Of a DNA stretch of 21,320 nt, positions 1-8,301 are shown in pieces. The translations under genes and the position numbers were made by a program. The stretch is from DASPLH01 sp035627675. Its GTDB lineage: Bacteria > Acidobacteriota > Terriglobia > Terriglobales > Acidobacteriaceae. Position 1 is the first letter of the stretch; each line of letters starts with the position of its first letter. The stretch is taken from assembly GCA_035627675.1 (NCBI GenBank), contig DASPLH010000019.1:1-21320 (forward strand). Reading direction: 5' to 3'. The notes below the pieces were generated by a model. The model was given only the letters and a program-made list of their open reading frames with translations, had not been told where the DNA came from and searched no databases.

Positions 1-555
1 CCAGTCGATGAAGAACGCCCGCTTGTACTTGAGCGCAGGGCGCTCGTTGAAGTTCTCCAGCCCGAGATTCGCAATCTCGTTCCTGCGCTGGCGCAGTTGA
101 ATCTCCCAGCGCGCCATGTCGGCATAGATCAGGACATCGGCTTCAGGAGCTATGAGCGCCGCGCCGGTGCCGATCACGAGCGTGCGCCCGCTGGCGGTGG
201 ATGCTCGCTCCCGCGCAGCTCTCATCCGCGCCGGATCGAAAAACTCCGACACCTCGTAGTTGCCCATGCGCCCGAATACGGGATCGTCCGTGAGTTCGCT
301 CTCGAACCGCGCCACCAGCTCTGAAGACGGCTTGTAAGCCTCTCCTGCGCGTATCACTGCGTCAAACTTCACTCGGGACGCGAGCGCCTGTTCTATCTCG
401 CGCTCCAACGCGCCCGGATAGCATTCGACGCACACCACCGCCTCGCCCGCCGCCTGTTCCGCCACGCGGCTCGCGATGGAGTCCCAGCCCACACTGACCG
501 GAGTGTTAGAAGAGCTGACCTGTACTACCGGATATTTTTCGTAATTAGATCGCAC
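1..555 (-). CDS. Long-form class I mannose-6-phosphate isomerase-like protein, N-terminal 185 residues (partial)
   Basis: The reading frame is open from a GTG at 555 to the window edge; the C-terminal part, where the catalytic cupin domain should lie, is outside. The start (VRSNYEKYPVVQV) and the segment around residues 140-185 (LIYADMARWEIQLRQRR, then NEIANLGLENF and KYKRAFFIDW) resemble the N-terminal extension of the long mannose-6-phosphate isomerases of Bacteroidetes and Acidobacteriota. Such enzymes interconvert mannose-6-P and fructose-6-P in the cytoplasm. The GTG start is forced: an in-frame TGA, which is the stop of the ROK kinase, lies only nine bases upstream. That also implies translational coupling, with a weak GAG-type ribosome site inside the kinase stop region. 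Following a ROK sugar kinase, it fits phosphorylation then isomerisation of mannose. The assignment rests on remembered family resemblance and no catalytic residue is visible. Confidence 0.62.
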   Translation of the reverse strand, partial: MRSNYEKYPVVQVSSSNTPVSVGWDSIASRVAEQAAGEAVVCVECYPGALEREIEQALASRVKFDAVIRAGEAYKPSSELVARFESELTDDPVFGRMGNYEVSEFFDPARMRAARERASTASGRTLVIGTGAALIAPEADVLIYADMARWEIQLRQRRNEIANLGLENFNERPALKYKRAFFIDW

Positions 556-564
556 TATACCGTC

Positions 565-1503
565 TCAGTTTTGATTTGCGAGTAGGGGAACCGCGCCGAG
601 GAGCCCGGCGTTGTTCCCAAGTTGTGCTGCAACAATCTGCACATCGCCCCACGGTGTCCAGGAGTATTCCTTCACGTAGGACTGAATGAAGGGGATGATC
701 GCGTCGGCGCTGCGCATCACGCCTCCGCCGATGATGATCTTTTCCGGGTCGTAGGCGTGGATGAGTCCGACGGCGCCCGCCGCCCAGATCCGTATGCAGC
801 GGTCGCGAATCGCCGTGGCCACCGCGTCACCGGCTTTCGCGTGCTCAAACAGCACGCGGAAGTTGATCTGCGGCTCCGCGGCCAGCGCACTCTTGTCGAA
901 TCCCGGCCACTCTTTCGCGACCAGCGGCAGCGCCCAGCCGGACGCCTCCGCTTCCGTGCAGCCGATCGCGCCGCATGTGCAGCGCCGGCCGGAGAAGAGC
1001 ACCGGCAGGTGTCCGCCGAGGCAGCCGCCTTGCACGTGCTTGCCGCGCACGAGCTTGCCGTTCATCATCGCCGCGCCGCCGATTCCGGTTCCGAGCGTGA
1101 TCATGACGGCGTCGTCGGTGTCGCTGGCGGCTCCTGCATACCACTCGCCAAGCAGCGCCATCCGCGCGTCATTCTCGATTGCGAACCGCATGCCCAGCGC
1201 CTCCCGGCACCACCTGGGAAGATCGAGCGCCGTGGCGTCGTCGTACTTCTGGTTGGTGGACACCACGCGGCCGGTCCGAGCATCCGCCAGCCCGCAGAAG
1301 CTCAGGGCGAGACCTTCGCAGTCTTCCGCCGCGATTCCGAGCTTCGACAGCAGGCCGCGCGCAGCTTCCGCGAACAGCGGAAGCACAGGCGCCAGTCCCT
1401 GCGTGCAGTTAAGCGAGAGTTCGGTCGAGGCCAGTATCTTCCTGTCCTCGATGAGCCCGACCGTCGCGTGTGTGCCGCCAAGATCGATCGATATCGCTTT
1501 CAT
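565..1503 (-). CDS. ROK-family sugar kinase
   Basis: A 312-residue protein of normal ROK length that should phosphorylate a hexose with ATP in the cytoplasm. Visible motifs are the phosphate-binding IDLGGTHATVG (residues 6-16), the catalytic Asp in IENDAR (D112), LGTGIGG (137-143), and the ROK zinc cluster CTCGAIGC (C175, C177, C182) preceded by H165. The usual sugar-contacting Glu of the ExGH motif is missing: the sequence reads LGGH with Leu at 162. Substrate specificity therefore cannot be read from the classical glucokinase pattern. The start is placed at the ATG at 1503, which has AGGGGA about nine bases upstream; an upstream in-frame start would add 14 residues unlike the family. It lies 16 bp after the RhaT-type symporter and 9 bp before the isomerase-like gene, suggesting import, phosphorylation and isomerisation of one sugar. 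Confidence 0.88.
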   Translation of the reverse strand: MKAISIDLGGTHATVGLIEDRKILASTELSLNCTQGLAPVLPLFAEAARGLLSKLGIAAEDCEGLALSFCGLADARTGRVVSTNQKYDDATALDLPRWCREALGMRFAIENDARMALLGEWYAGAASDTDDAVMITLGTGIGGAAMMNGKLVRGKHVQGGCLGGHLPVLFSGRRCTCGAIGCTEAEASGWALPLVAKEWPGFDKSALAAEPQINFRVLFEHAKAGDAVATAIRDRCIRIWAAGAVGLIHAYDPEKIIIGGGVMRSADAIIPFIQSYVKEYSWTPWGDVQIVAAQLGNNAGLLGAVPLLANQN

Positions 1504-1519
1504 TTGTTTTCCCCTGGAA

Positions 1520-2530
1520 CTAGAGACTTGCACGCGACAGCACAATCACGGCGATCACCAGGACTGCGACCCCCGTCATCTGAATACGCAGCGGCTTGGA
1601 GCCGGAGCTCTTCCACTCGCCCGTCAGGACGCCCACGACACTCGCGCCGATCACGATCAGTGACATGAACAGCGGCCATCCCAGCACCGCGCCCATCTCT
1701 CCCAGCCTTCCGCTCGCGACTCCATACATCAGCGTGCTGCCAAACCAGAAGATTGCCATCACCATCGCGAGGAGCCAGTAGCTCGAGGTTCCGTTCACGT
1801 TGAAGTTGGCGGAGGTCCTGTTGCGGCGCAGCAGGAAGAGGCAGTACAGAATGTTGGGAACCGCGCCGCCCATCATCAACGGCAGCCAGATCGTGTTGAT
1901 GGTCCACTCGGGCCTGGCGCCTGCCGAAGCCGCGGCGCTGACCAGCGAGCCTCCGAAGGCCACGCCGAAGTTCATCAGCGAGGCGCAGATGCCGGCGGCA
2001 ATCGCCATGGCCAATCCGCGCGCGAAGGGCTTGTTCGACGAGTCCGCCTGCCCCTGGGCCTGATCGCGCATGCGGCCCGCGATGGCGCACACCGCCACGC
2101 CGGCAATCACCAGCACGACGCCGGCGAAGATCGCTCCGCCTGCTGGGCTGAACATCTTGTCCTGGTGCAGGCTGAAGAGCGGAATCAGGCTTCCCATCGC
2201 CGCCGACAATCCCAGCACGATCGAGAACGTCAGCGCGATGCCGACCGACTGAAGCGCGAGTCCGAACAACACCTGTGAAACGCCCCACCCGGCGCCATAG
2301 GCCGCGACCTTCAGCACGCTCGCGAGACCCGCCCGGCTGTAAACGTCGCCCAGCGACGGAACCGTCAGCAGCGTCACCGAAATCGGAAGAAGAACCAGCG
2401 CGAAGATGCTCCAGGCGAGCCACGTGTTCTCCCAGGCCCACTTACGGGTGAACTTCATTGGCAGCGCAAAGCTTGCATTCATCGCCGCCGCCACAATCAG
2501 CAGGCTCAGTCCTGCCGCAGTATTTTGCAT
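1520..2530 (-). CDS. rhaT: RhaT-type sugar/proton symporter (DMT superfamily)
   Basis: A 336-residue, very hydrophobic inner-membrane protein with about ten membrane-spanning segments. It resembles E. coli L-rhamnose/H+ symporter RhaT along its length: the KxxRKWAWENTW segment after helix 1, the GAGWGVSQVLFGLALQSVGIAL region, the glycine-rich LGLSAAMGSLIPL stretch, and the central GICASLMNFGVAFG and MMGGAVPNILY segments. It probably imports a 6-deoxyhexose or hexose from the periplasm. The ATG at 2530 is preceded by a GGGGAGA ribosome site. A 210-bp gap precedes it, so it may have its own promoter; the ROK kinase follows 16 bp downstream. The family assignment is strong, but the exact sugar is inferred because many RhaT homologues in Acidobacteriota are uncharacterised. 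Confidence 0.85.
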   Translation of the reverse strand: MQNTAAGLSLLIVAAAMNASFALPMKFTRKWAWENTWLAWSIFALVLLPISVTLLTVPSLGDVYSRAGLASVLKVAAYGAGWGVSQVLFGLALQSVGIALTFSIVLGLSAAMGSLIPLFSLHQDKMFSPAGGAIFAGVVLVIAGVAVCAIAGRMRDQAQGQADSSNKPFARGLAMAIAAGICASLMNFGVAFGGSLVSAAASAGARPEWTINTIWLPLMMGGAVPNILYCLFLLRRNRTSANFNVNGTSSYWLLAMVMAIFWFGSTLMYGVASGRLGEMGAVLGWPLFMSLIVIGASVVGVLTGEWKSSGSKPLRIQMTGVAVLVIAVIVLSRASL

Positions 2531-2740
2531 GTCATGTCTCCCCGTCGGTCCGTTACGCGCGGCCGATCAGATCCTTATTCGTACGTCTTGGTGCGTACCG
2601 CCGCGGACGACGATCTGCCCGCTGTGCCGACAATCGATATCAAACCGCCACGACCTTTGCCCTTCACGCGCAGCCGGCAGAGAAGACGCGCGTCCAATCC
2701 GGAGCCTGCTACGTGACCATCGTGAACTTGCCTGCTGGGT
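2531..2740 (-). other. Gap between SDR gene and symporter gene, possible internal promoter
   Basis: This is the only large gap in the minus-strand gene cluster. No credible small gene or hairpin terminator with a T-run is seen. It carries one suggestive element: on the minus strand TCGATTGTCGG (2637-2627), the same 11-mer found at the regulator site in the divergent promoter (9200-9190). The second arm is imperfect here (GGCACA instead of GGACAA). No convincing -35/-10 pair could be assigned. Confidence 0.3.
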
Positions 2741-3556
2741 TCACCGCACCGCTGCTCCTGTGCCGCCTTCCTGAAGACTCATTCCGCCGGCCGGCACCAG
2801 CATCCCCCCGTCCACCAGAAGCGCCGCTCCGGTGATGAACGAAGCAGCGGGCGATGCAAGGTAAGCGATCGCGTCCGCAACTTCCTCCGGCTTGCCGAGC
2901 CTGCCGATTGCATGGGCGCGACTACAGGCGTCGATCACCCCATCGGGATTGCTGTCGAGGTTCGCGGCCCAGCGCAGCATCGGCGTGTCAATAGCCCCGG
3001 GACAAACGCAGTTCACGCGGATGCCCTTGCGCGCGTAATCCAGGGCCATGGCCCTTACCAGTCCGAGCAGCGCGTGTTTTGCCGCGACGTACGCCACGGA
3101 GTTGCCGATGGCAGCCATGCTCTGCACCGAACCCACCACTACAATCGATCCTCCGCCGCGCGAAAGCATCGATGGAACTGTATGTTTCGCCACGAGGAAG
3201 CAGCCCTTCAGGTTCACCGACATCAGGTGGTCCCAGGCTTCTTCCGAGGTCGTGACCACATCGCCGTAGTCCTGTATCCCGGCGTTACTGACGAGGACGT
3301 CCACCCCGCCGAAGTGACCGATCGCGGCCTTGATCGCGCTCTCGACGGCGGAAGACGAACTCACATCGCAGGCGAAGAAGCGGCACGCGCTTCCCCCGGC
3401 GGCGATCTCAGCCGCCGTAGCGGCCCCGGCGCGTTCGTTGATGTCGAGCAAGGCCACCGACGCGCCCGCAGCCGCAAGCTTGCGGGCCGTGGCTTCTCCG
3501 ATGCCCATTGCGCCGCCTGTCACGACGGCGGTCTTGCCGCGAAAATCGAACGTCAT
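2741..3556 (-). CDS. SDR-family NAD-dependent dehydrogenase (sugar or keto-deoxy-aldonate oxidation)
   Basis: A 271-residue classical short-chain dehydrogenase. Visible features are the cofactor motif TGGAMGIG (13-20), Asp38 at the end of the second strand (LLDIN, favouring NAD over NADP), NAG (91-93), catalytic Ser143, and YVAAK (Y156, K160). The CPGAIDTPM and FITGAALLVDGG segments complete the fold. In non-phosphorylative deoxyhexose pathways, SDRs do two steps: oxidation of the sugar to its lactone and oxidation of the 2-keto-3-deoxy-aldonate at C4. Co-occurrence with a lactonase, a dehydratase and an FAH-family hydrolase suggests one of these, but the sequence cannot say which. The ATG at 3556 has a GAGG ribosome site overlapping the stop codon of the GH38 gene (4-bp gap), so the two are coupled. 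It could also serve an unrelated alcohol or steroid substrate. Confidence 0.88.
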   Translation of the reverse strand: MTFDFRGKTAVVTGGAMGIGEATARKLAAAGASVALLDINERAGAATAAEIAAGGSACRFFACDVSSSSAVESAIKAAIGHFGGVDVLVSNAGIQDYGDVVTTSEEAWDHLMSVNLKGCFLVAKHTVPSMLSRGGGSIVVVGSVQSMAAIGNSVAYVAAKHALLGLVRAMALDYARKGIRVNCVCPGAIDTPMLRWAANLDSNPDGVIDACSRAHAIGRLGKPEEVADAIAYLASPAASFITGAALLVDGGMLVPAGGMSLQEGGTGAAVR

Positions 3557-3560
3557 CGGT

Positions 3561-6500
3561 TTACCTCGCGTGGTTCCGGGGAGTGGTCTGCACCCTGATG
3601 GTTACCACCTGGAAAGGTTTCAACGGTACGCTTACGGCGCCGCCCACCACGGGCAGCTCCGACTGAGTTTCTTCGAGGGCCGAGCAAAGCCAAGCCTTGC
3701 CGATGTTAAGGAACTCGCTGCCGATCGTCACCGTCGAGGCCTGGCCCGTGATGTCCTGGAGGCGGACAATCGTGCCCGCGCCGTCTTCCGCGAGCTTCCA
3801 GGTCAGCAGACGGGCGGACGCGCTATCGATGTTCAACAGCGTCGCGCGATCAGCCGGCAGCACGGACTTCGTCTGCGCGCCAATCACCGCGTCGCGTTCC
3901 AGGGGGCTCAGCGCCGTCATGCCGAAGCGCGTCAGCGCGACCGGATCGACCTTCGCCGCACTGGTCAGCAGGTAGCGGAACTTAAAGTCGCCACCCTGCC
4001 AGGCCGGGAAGTTCGTCCCCCAGTAGTTGTTCAACAGCCACGAGAATACGGTGCTCGTCGCCGGCTGGAACTCCGTCGGCCACTTGCCGCGCATGATGTC
4101 GCCGAAAGTCACAAGCGGAGCATCGAGCGGCACAATCGCCGCCGCGACCTGGTCGGTGTTCACCGCCGCCCACGTTGTCGGCAGATACCACTCGCGGCTT
4201 CCGCCCGGCAGCTCGTTGCTTGCGGGATCGACCCACGCGGTCTGCGATCCGTACGAGAACTTCGGGTTCGCGCCCGCGAACGGGAACGCCACGTAAGCCG
4301 ATTCGCGCGCCAGCACGCGCTCTTTCGTCAGTTCGTAGGCGAACTCGATCTTCTTCTCCGAGTCGTACAGCGTGATCTCGGTCCTCACCCGCGGAGTGTT
4401 CACCGAAGACGATTCCAGCGTCGCAATGGTCCCAAACGGTACCTTGCGGATGCCGACCAGCTTGCCGTTCTTCGCCGGGTGGATTGTCAGTTGCGGCGCG
4501 TTCTGTGCGGCCCCATAGCGATACAGGCTGTTGTTCGGGATGTCGTCGCCACCGCTGACATAGAGGTACGAGCCGAACTTGTGCGGGCTCTTCGTGTCGA
4601 CCAGTTCCTTGCCAAGTTCCTTGTCGAAGATGCTGGCGACCGCGCCGGTCGCGGGTTCCAGGGTGACGCGATAGAACGCGTTCTCCATCACGGTGCCTTC
4701 GATAGCCCGTGTCGTCTCCGGCGAACCCGTGGCGGCCTTCAGCGTGTAGAGCTTGTATCCAACCGGCGGAACGTCTCTGGCCTCGAAGCGCACGCGCCGG
4801 TAGCCCGGCCCAAAGCCCGGCAGCGCGTAACCCTTTCCTTTCCACAGCACTTCGAACGGAACGTCCTTTCCGCTGATCGAGTCCACGATCTTCAAGCCGT
4901 CGGAGAGGTCGATTTCCACCATTCCGCCGCGCGCCCAGTTCAGGGAATTGAATACCGCGATCGAGTTGTCGCGCGGGGTGACCATCGCCTGCAGCTGCGC
5001 CCAGCCGCGCTGGATCGACTCGTCGATGTTGTTGTTAGCCCGGATGACCCGCGACTGCTTCAGCGCGATCTGATCGTCGCTCTGCTGATGCTCCGGCTGC
5101 GAGGTCGCGCCGACAAATGTCCACGTGTGCTCGTCGTAAACGAGTTCGTTGCGCCACGCGTCCTCGAGCATGGTGCGATCCGGATGCACCATCGGGTCCA
5201 GCGACTCCACGGCGGTTCCCATGATCTCGGCCGTCAGGATGCGGTGCTGGTTTTCGCGGTGAATGGCCGTGTGCTTCGCATCCGAGCCGTAACCGTCCTC
5301 CCAGTAAGGACCGAAGTCGCCGCGATAGACCGGGAAGGAGCCTTTCCACTCTTTCTCGATCTGCGTCATTGCCCGTTCGACGGTCGAGAACTCCAGTCGC
5401 GGGTAGGCGTACTCGGCATTCCACGCGCCGGCGATGTCGGCCTGCTCCTTCGCCAGCGGGGTGTTTTCAAGCTGCGAGCCAAACACGATTGCGGTGTTCG
5501 CCGTGTAGTCCGGACGCGTGTACGCCTGCAGGAACACCGGCAGGGCATCGACCACGGCTTCCTTGCGCCACGGCCCGCCGAACAGCGTGTGCATCTGGAG
5601 GTACGCGCGCGAATACCACATCAGCACGCGTCCGCCGTCGGGGCCTTCCCAGTAGAACGGCGATTTCTCGTTCCAGCGGCCGTGCAGCATGATCGGCGCG
5701 CGCCAGCTATTGCTCGCCGCCACGAAATACTTGATTCCCGCATCGCGCAGCACCGACGCATATCCCCAGGTGTAAGACGGGACGTCCACGATCTGCGCGG
5801 CCGTGCTCTTGGGAAGGTTGTGCTTCCTGGCCAACTGGTATTGCGTGTAGAGCGATCGGGCGAGCGCCTCCCATGACGCGTTGCCCGTGTGCTGGTTCGA
5901 ATACTCGGGTGGGATGACGATGCTGCCCTTGCGCACGTGATCGAGGAATCTCTGTTGCGCTTCCGGAGAGCGGCTTGCCAGGTACTGTTCCGCGACCCAC
6001 GAGCCGTCGAGCGTCCAGGTGAAGTCCGGAGTCTTCTCCATCAACTGCATGGCCGCGTCAATCGACTGCGAATGCAGCTCTGCAACTTTCGCGGCGTAGT
6101 CCGTGAAGCCGACGTCGAGGTGCTCGTGGGGGATGATCGCAACCGTCCACTTCTTTGCCGGAGTTACCGTGGCTGAAACCTGCCGGGTCTTGCCGGCGCC
6201 GGCCATTCGCACCGTAGCCTTGGCCGATCCCTGCCACTCCGGGACGAGGAACTCGAACCGCTGCTCGCCAAACTCGTGTTCCGACACGAACTCCTGCTGT
6301 TGGGTCCTGCCGCCCACGATCAGCGTTACGGTTCCACGCTGCGGAACGCGAGCCGCCGTCGTGTAGACGCGAACGGCCTCCGCCAGTCCCTGCCCGCTGT
6401 TGCGGTAGAAAATCGTCGGCTCGACCGTGGCGCCGAAGGCCTTGGCAACATTCTTCTGCGCCTTCGAAAACTCGAGTGCGTCATAGACGATCCCCGTGTG

Positions 6501-7079
6501 ACCGGGAGCGATGGCCCCGAGCGAATTTTGCACGTCGGCCGGGCTGTCGATCGCCGTCAGTACGAACTCGTTCGCGCCCTGCTTGAGAAACTCCGCCGGG
6601 ATGCTGATCGTCTTCTCGTCCACCGAAGTCTGCGGGACGAACGTTCCTTCCCAATCGCCGGCTTTGTAGTCCAGCTTGGGATGGAAGTAGAACATCCCCG
6701 AGTGTCCGTTGACCTGCAGCCTCAGGGTCGAGAGTCGCGGAGTCTCGTACAGGATACGGACGCGCAGGTTGTAAGCGCCGTCCGGCGCATTCTTCAGATC
6801 GAACTTGATTGTGAACGGGTGCAGCCTGCCGCCCGTCATGCCATTCGCCGGCCCCGGCTGAAACCTCCACCAGTCCTGCGAATCCTGGCTCTGGCCGACT
6901 ACGTACACCGGGTTGGTCTTCAGGTTGGGATAGTCCACGTCATGGCTTCCGCGGAACTCTCCGGACGAATAATCAAAGCTGCCGATCCGCCAGACGACGT
7001 TGTCCTGCGCCCATACCGGGGCAGCAGTCGAAAGCGACAAACCGAGAACCGCGTGCAATAGCGAGCGTTTGATTTTCAT
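3561..7079 (-). CDS. Secreted GH38-type glycosidase with N-terminal rhamnogalacturonan-lyase-type (PL4) domain
   Basis: A 1,172-residue exported protein. A signal peptide (residues 1-24/25, cleavage near VWA-QD) is followed at about 29-205 by a domain resembling the C-terminal domain of PL4 rhamnogalacturonan lyases: WRIGSFDYSSGEF, VVGQSQDSQDWW, FTIKFDL, LKQGANEFVLTAID and VYDALEF in family order. A beta domain follows (about 215-305), then a GH38 catalytic region with PHEHLDVGFTDY (317-328; H320 and D322 are candidate Zn ligands) and IVDVPSYTWG (D432 the likely nucleophile). The remainder (about 600-1172) is the helical and large beta region of GH38 enzymes. GH38 enzymes are retaining, metal-dependent alpha-mannosidases. 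The PL4-like part lacks the lyase catalytic domain and probably binds carbohydrate. The ATG at 7079 has an AAGGGAA site and lies 7 bp after the dehydratase gene. Actual substrate is unknown. Confidence 0.85.
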   Translation of the reverse strand: MKIKRSLLHAVLGLSLSTAAPVWAQDNVVWRIGSFDYSSGEFRGSHDVDYPNLKTNPVYVVGQSQDSQDWWRFQPGPANGMTGGRLHPFTIKFDLKNAPDGAYNLRVRILYETPRLSTLRLQVNGHSGMFYFHPKLDYKAGDWEGTFVPQTSVDEKTISIPAEFLKQGANEFVLTAIDSPADVQNSLGAIAPGHTGIVYDALEFSKAQKNVAKAFGATVEPTIFYRNSGQGLAEAVRVYTTAARVPQRGTVTLIVGGRTQQQEFVSEHEFGEQRFEFLVPEWQGSAKATVRMAGAGKTRQVSATVTPAKKWTVAIIPHEHLDVGFTDYAAKVAELHSQSIDAAMQLMEKTPDFTWTLDGSWVAEQYLASRSPEAQQRFLDHVRKGSIVIPPEYSNQHTGNASWEALARSLYTQYQLARKHNLPKSTAAQIVDVPSYTWGYASVLRDAGIKYFVAASNSWRAPIMLHGRWNEKSPFYWEGPDGGRVLMWYSRAYLQMHTLFGGPWRKEAVVDALPVFLQAYTRPDYTANTAIVFGSQLENTPLAKEQADIAGAWNAEYAYPRLEFSTVERAMTQIEKEWKGSFPVYRGDFGPYWEDGYGSDAKHTAIHRENQHRILTAEIMGTAVESLDPMVHPDRTMLEDAWRNELVYDEHTWTFVGATSQPEHQQSDDQIALKQSRVIRANNNIDESIQRGWAQLQAMVTPRDNSIAVFNSLNWARGGMVEIDLSDGLKIVDSISGKDVPFEVLWKGKGYALPGFGPGYRRVRFEARDVPPVGYKLYTLKAATGSPETTRAIEGTVMENAFYRVTLEPATGAVASIFDKELGKELVDTKSPHKFGSYLYVSGGDDIPNNSLYRYGAAQNAPQLTIHPAKNGKLVGIRKVPFGTIATLESSSVNTPRVRTEITLYDSEKKIEFAYELTKERVLARESAYVAFPFAGANPKFSYGSQTAWVDPASNELPGGSREWYLPTTWAAVNTDQVAAAIVPLDAPLVTFGDIMRGKWPTEFQPATSTVFSWLLNNYWGTNFPAWQGGDFKFRYLLTSAAKVDPVALTRFGMTALSPLERDAVIGAQTKSVLPADRATLLNIDSASARLLTWKLAEDGAGTIVRLQDITGQASTVTIGSEFLNIGKAWLCSALEETQSELPVVGGAVSVPLKPFQVVTIRVQTTPRNHAR

Positions 7080-7086
7080 TTTTCCC

Positions 7087-8280
7087 TTACCATTTCGGCT
7101 GCGTAGTGATGGATCCGGGACGCCTTGCGTCCTCGATCCATGAGCCCATCTCTTGCTTCTTCGACAGTTCGTGATATCGCGCGAGCTTGTCGTAGTCGAT
7201 CTCGACGCCGAGCCCCGGGCCAGCCGGAACCCTCATGGCTCCGTTGCGGTACTCGAGCTTGCCGCCGGTGATGATGTCGTCGGTCAGGTGGTGGTAATGC
7301 GAGTCGGGAGCCATCGTGAGGCTGGGCAAACTGGCCGCCAGGTGCAGTGTCGCGGCTTGCGAAATGCCGAATTCGGCGCCGCTGTGCATGCCGAGGTCAA
7401 CGCCCATTGCGTCGCAGATATGCCCCGCGAGCCTGGCGCGCTGCATGCCGCCGTACCAGTGCGGGTCGAGCAGGACGACATCGAGCACGTCGGAGGTGAT
7501 CGCGGGCGCAAGGTCTTCAAACGCGAAGATCGTCATGTTCGACGCGAGCGTTACCCACGGAGCCTTCTCATTGACGCGCTGCATCGCGCGGAAGCCCCAC
7601 ACGGGATCTTCGAGGTATTCCACGTCGTGGTCGTGCAGCTCGCGAGCAACACGCACGGCGGTCGTCACCGTCCATGCGGCGTTGGGGTCGAGCCGAATCC
7701 GGTGGCGCGGGAAGGCTTCGCGCAAGGCGATGAAAGTTTCGATCTCTTCGTCGGGCGGAAAAACGCCGTTCTTGTACTTCAGGGTCGTGAACCCATGGCG
7801 GCCCACAACGTCGCGCGCGAAGGCGACCATCTGCTCCGTGTTCGAAATTTCTCCATCGCCGCTCTCGTTCGCGTAGCGATAGAAGAGGTACGCCGAGAAG
7901 GGAACCTCGTCGCGGAGTTTCCCGCCCAGCAAGTCGCAGACAGGCTTGTTCAGCGCCTTGCCCTGGATGTCCAGCAGCGCGAACTCGATTCCGGCGAAGC
8001 CCAGCACGTGCCCGAAGAGTTTCAGCGAGGTGGGAGCGGCAAGCTTCCAGCGAAGCCGCTCAAGCTGCATCGGGTCTTCGCCGATCAGCAGCGGCTTCAT
8101 TTCCGCCAACTGGCCAGCGCGGCTCGCGCCGCCGTAGCATTCTCCGAAACCGGTAATGCCCTCGTCGGTGGTGATTTCGATGATGATTCGCGTGAAGCCG
8201 GGATGAGATCCGAATGCGTATCGTAGCGGTGCTTCGATCGGGATGAATGCGGAGGTCCAGCGTACATCGGTGATTTTCAT
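7087..8280 (-). CDS. Enolase-superfamily acid-sugar dehydratase, glucarate-dehydratase-like
   Basis: A 397-residue member of the enolase superfamily, which abstracts the proton next to the carboxylate of an acid sugar and eliminates water to give a 2-keto-3-deoxy acid. The active-site set is complete: KYK (K168, K170), metal ligands D198 (RLDPNAAW), E224 (YLEDP) and N248 (LASNM), and a His-Asp pair formed by H299 (MHSGAEFGIS) and probably D267 or D272 in LDVVLLDPHW. Asn as third metal ligand and the HSxxxxGIS loop are typical of the glucarate dehydratase subgroup rather than mandelate racemase. The substrate may be an aldonate made by the neighbouring lactonase. The gene lies between the lactonase (21 bp) and the GH38 gene (7 bp) in one transcript. 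The start at 8280 has a modest GGGTGA site. Confidence 0.87.
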   Translation of the reverse strand: MKITDVRWTSAFIPIEAPLRYAFGSHPGFTRIIIEITTDEGITGFGECYGGASRAGQLAEMKPLLIGEDPMQLERLRWKLAAPTSLKLFGHVLGFAGIEFALLDIQGKALNKPVCDLLGGKLRDEVPFSAYLFYRYANESGDGEISNTEQMVAFARDVVGRHGFTTLKYKNGVFPPDEEIETFIALREAFPRHRIRLDPNAAWTVTTAVRVARELHDHDVEYLEDPVWGFRAMQRVNEKAPWVTLASNMTIFAFEDLAPAITSDVLDVVLLDPHWYGGMQRARLAGHICDAMGVDLGMHSGAEFGISQAATLHLAASLPSLTMAPDSHYHHLTDDIITGGKLEYRNGAMRVPAGPGLGVEIDYDKLARYHELSKKQEMGSWIEDARRPGSITTQPKW

Positions 8281-8301
8281 GTAGTCACCCGCGCTGAAAA
8301 C

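Noticed and set aside
622..1668. Plus-strand frames of about 300-350 residues across the ROK kinase
   Set aside because: The minus strand holds complete kinase motifs. The plus frames lack domain features and a ribosome site.
3330..5876. 848-residue open frame on the plus strand opposite the GH38 gene
   Set aside because: It is Arg/Val/His-rich with no recognisable domain, and the opposite strand encodes a clear GH38 protein with a ribosome site. It is a shadow caused by GC-rich third codon positions.
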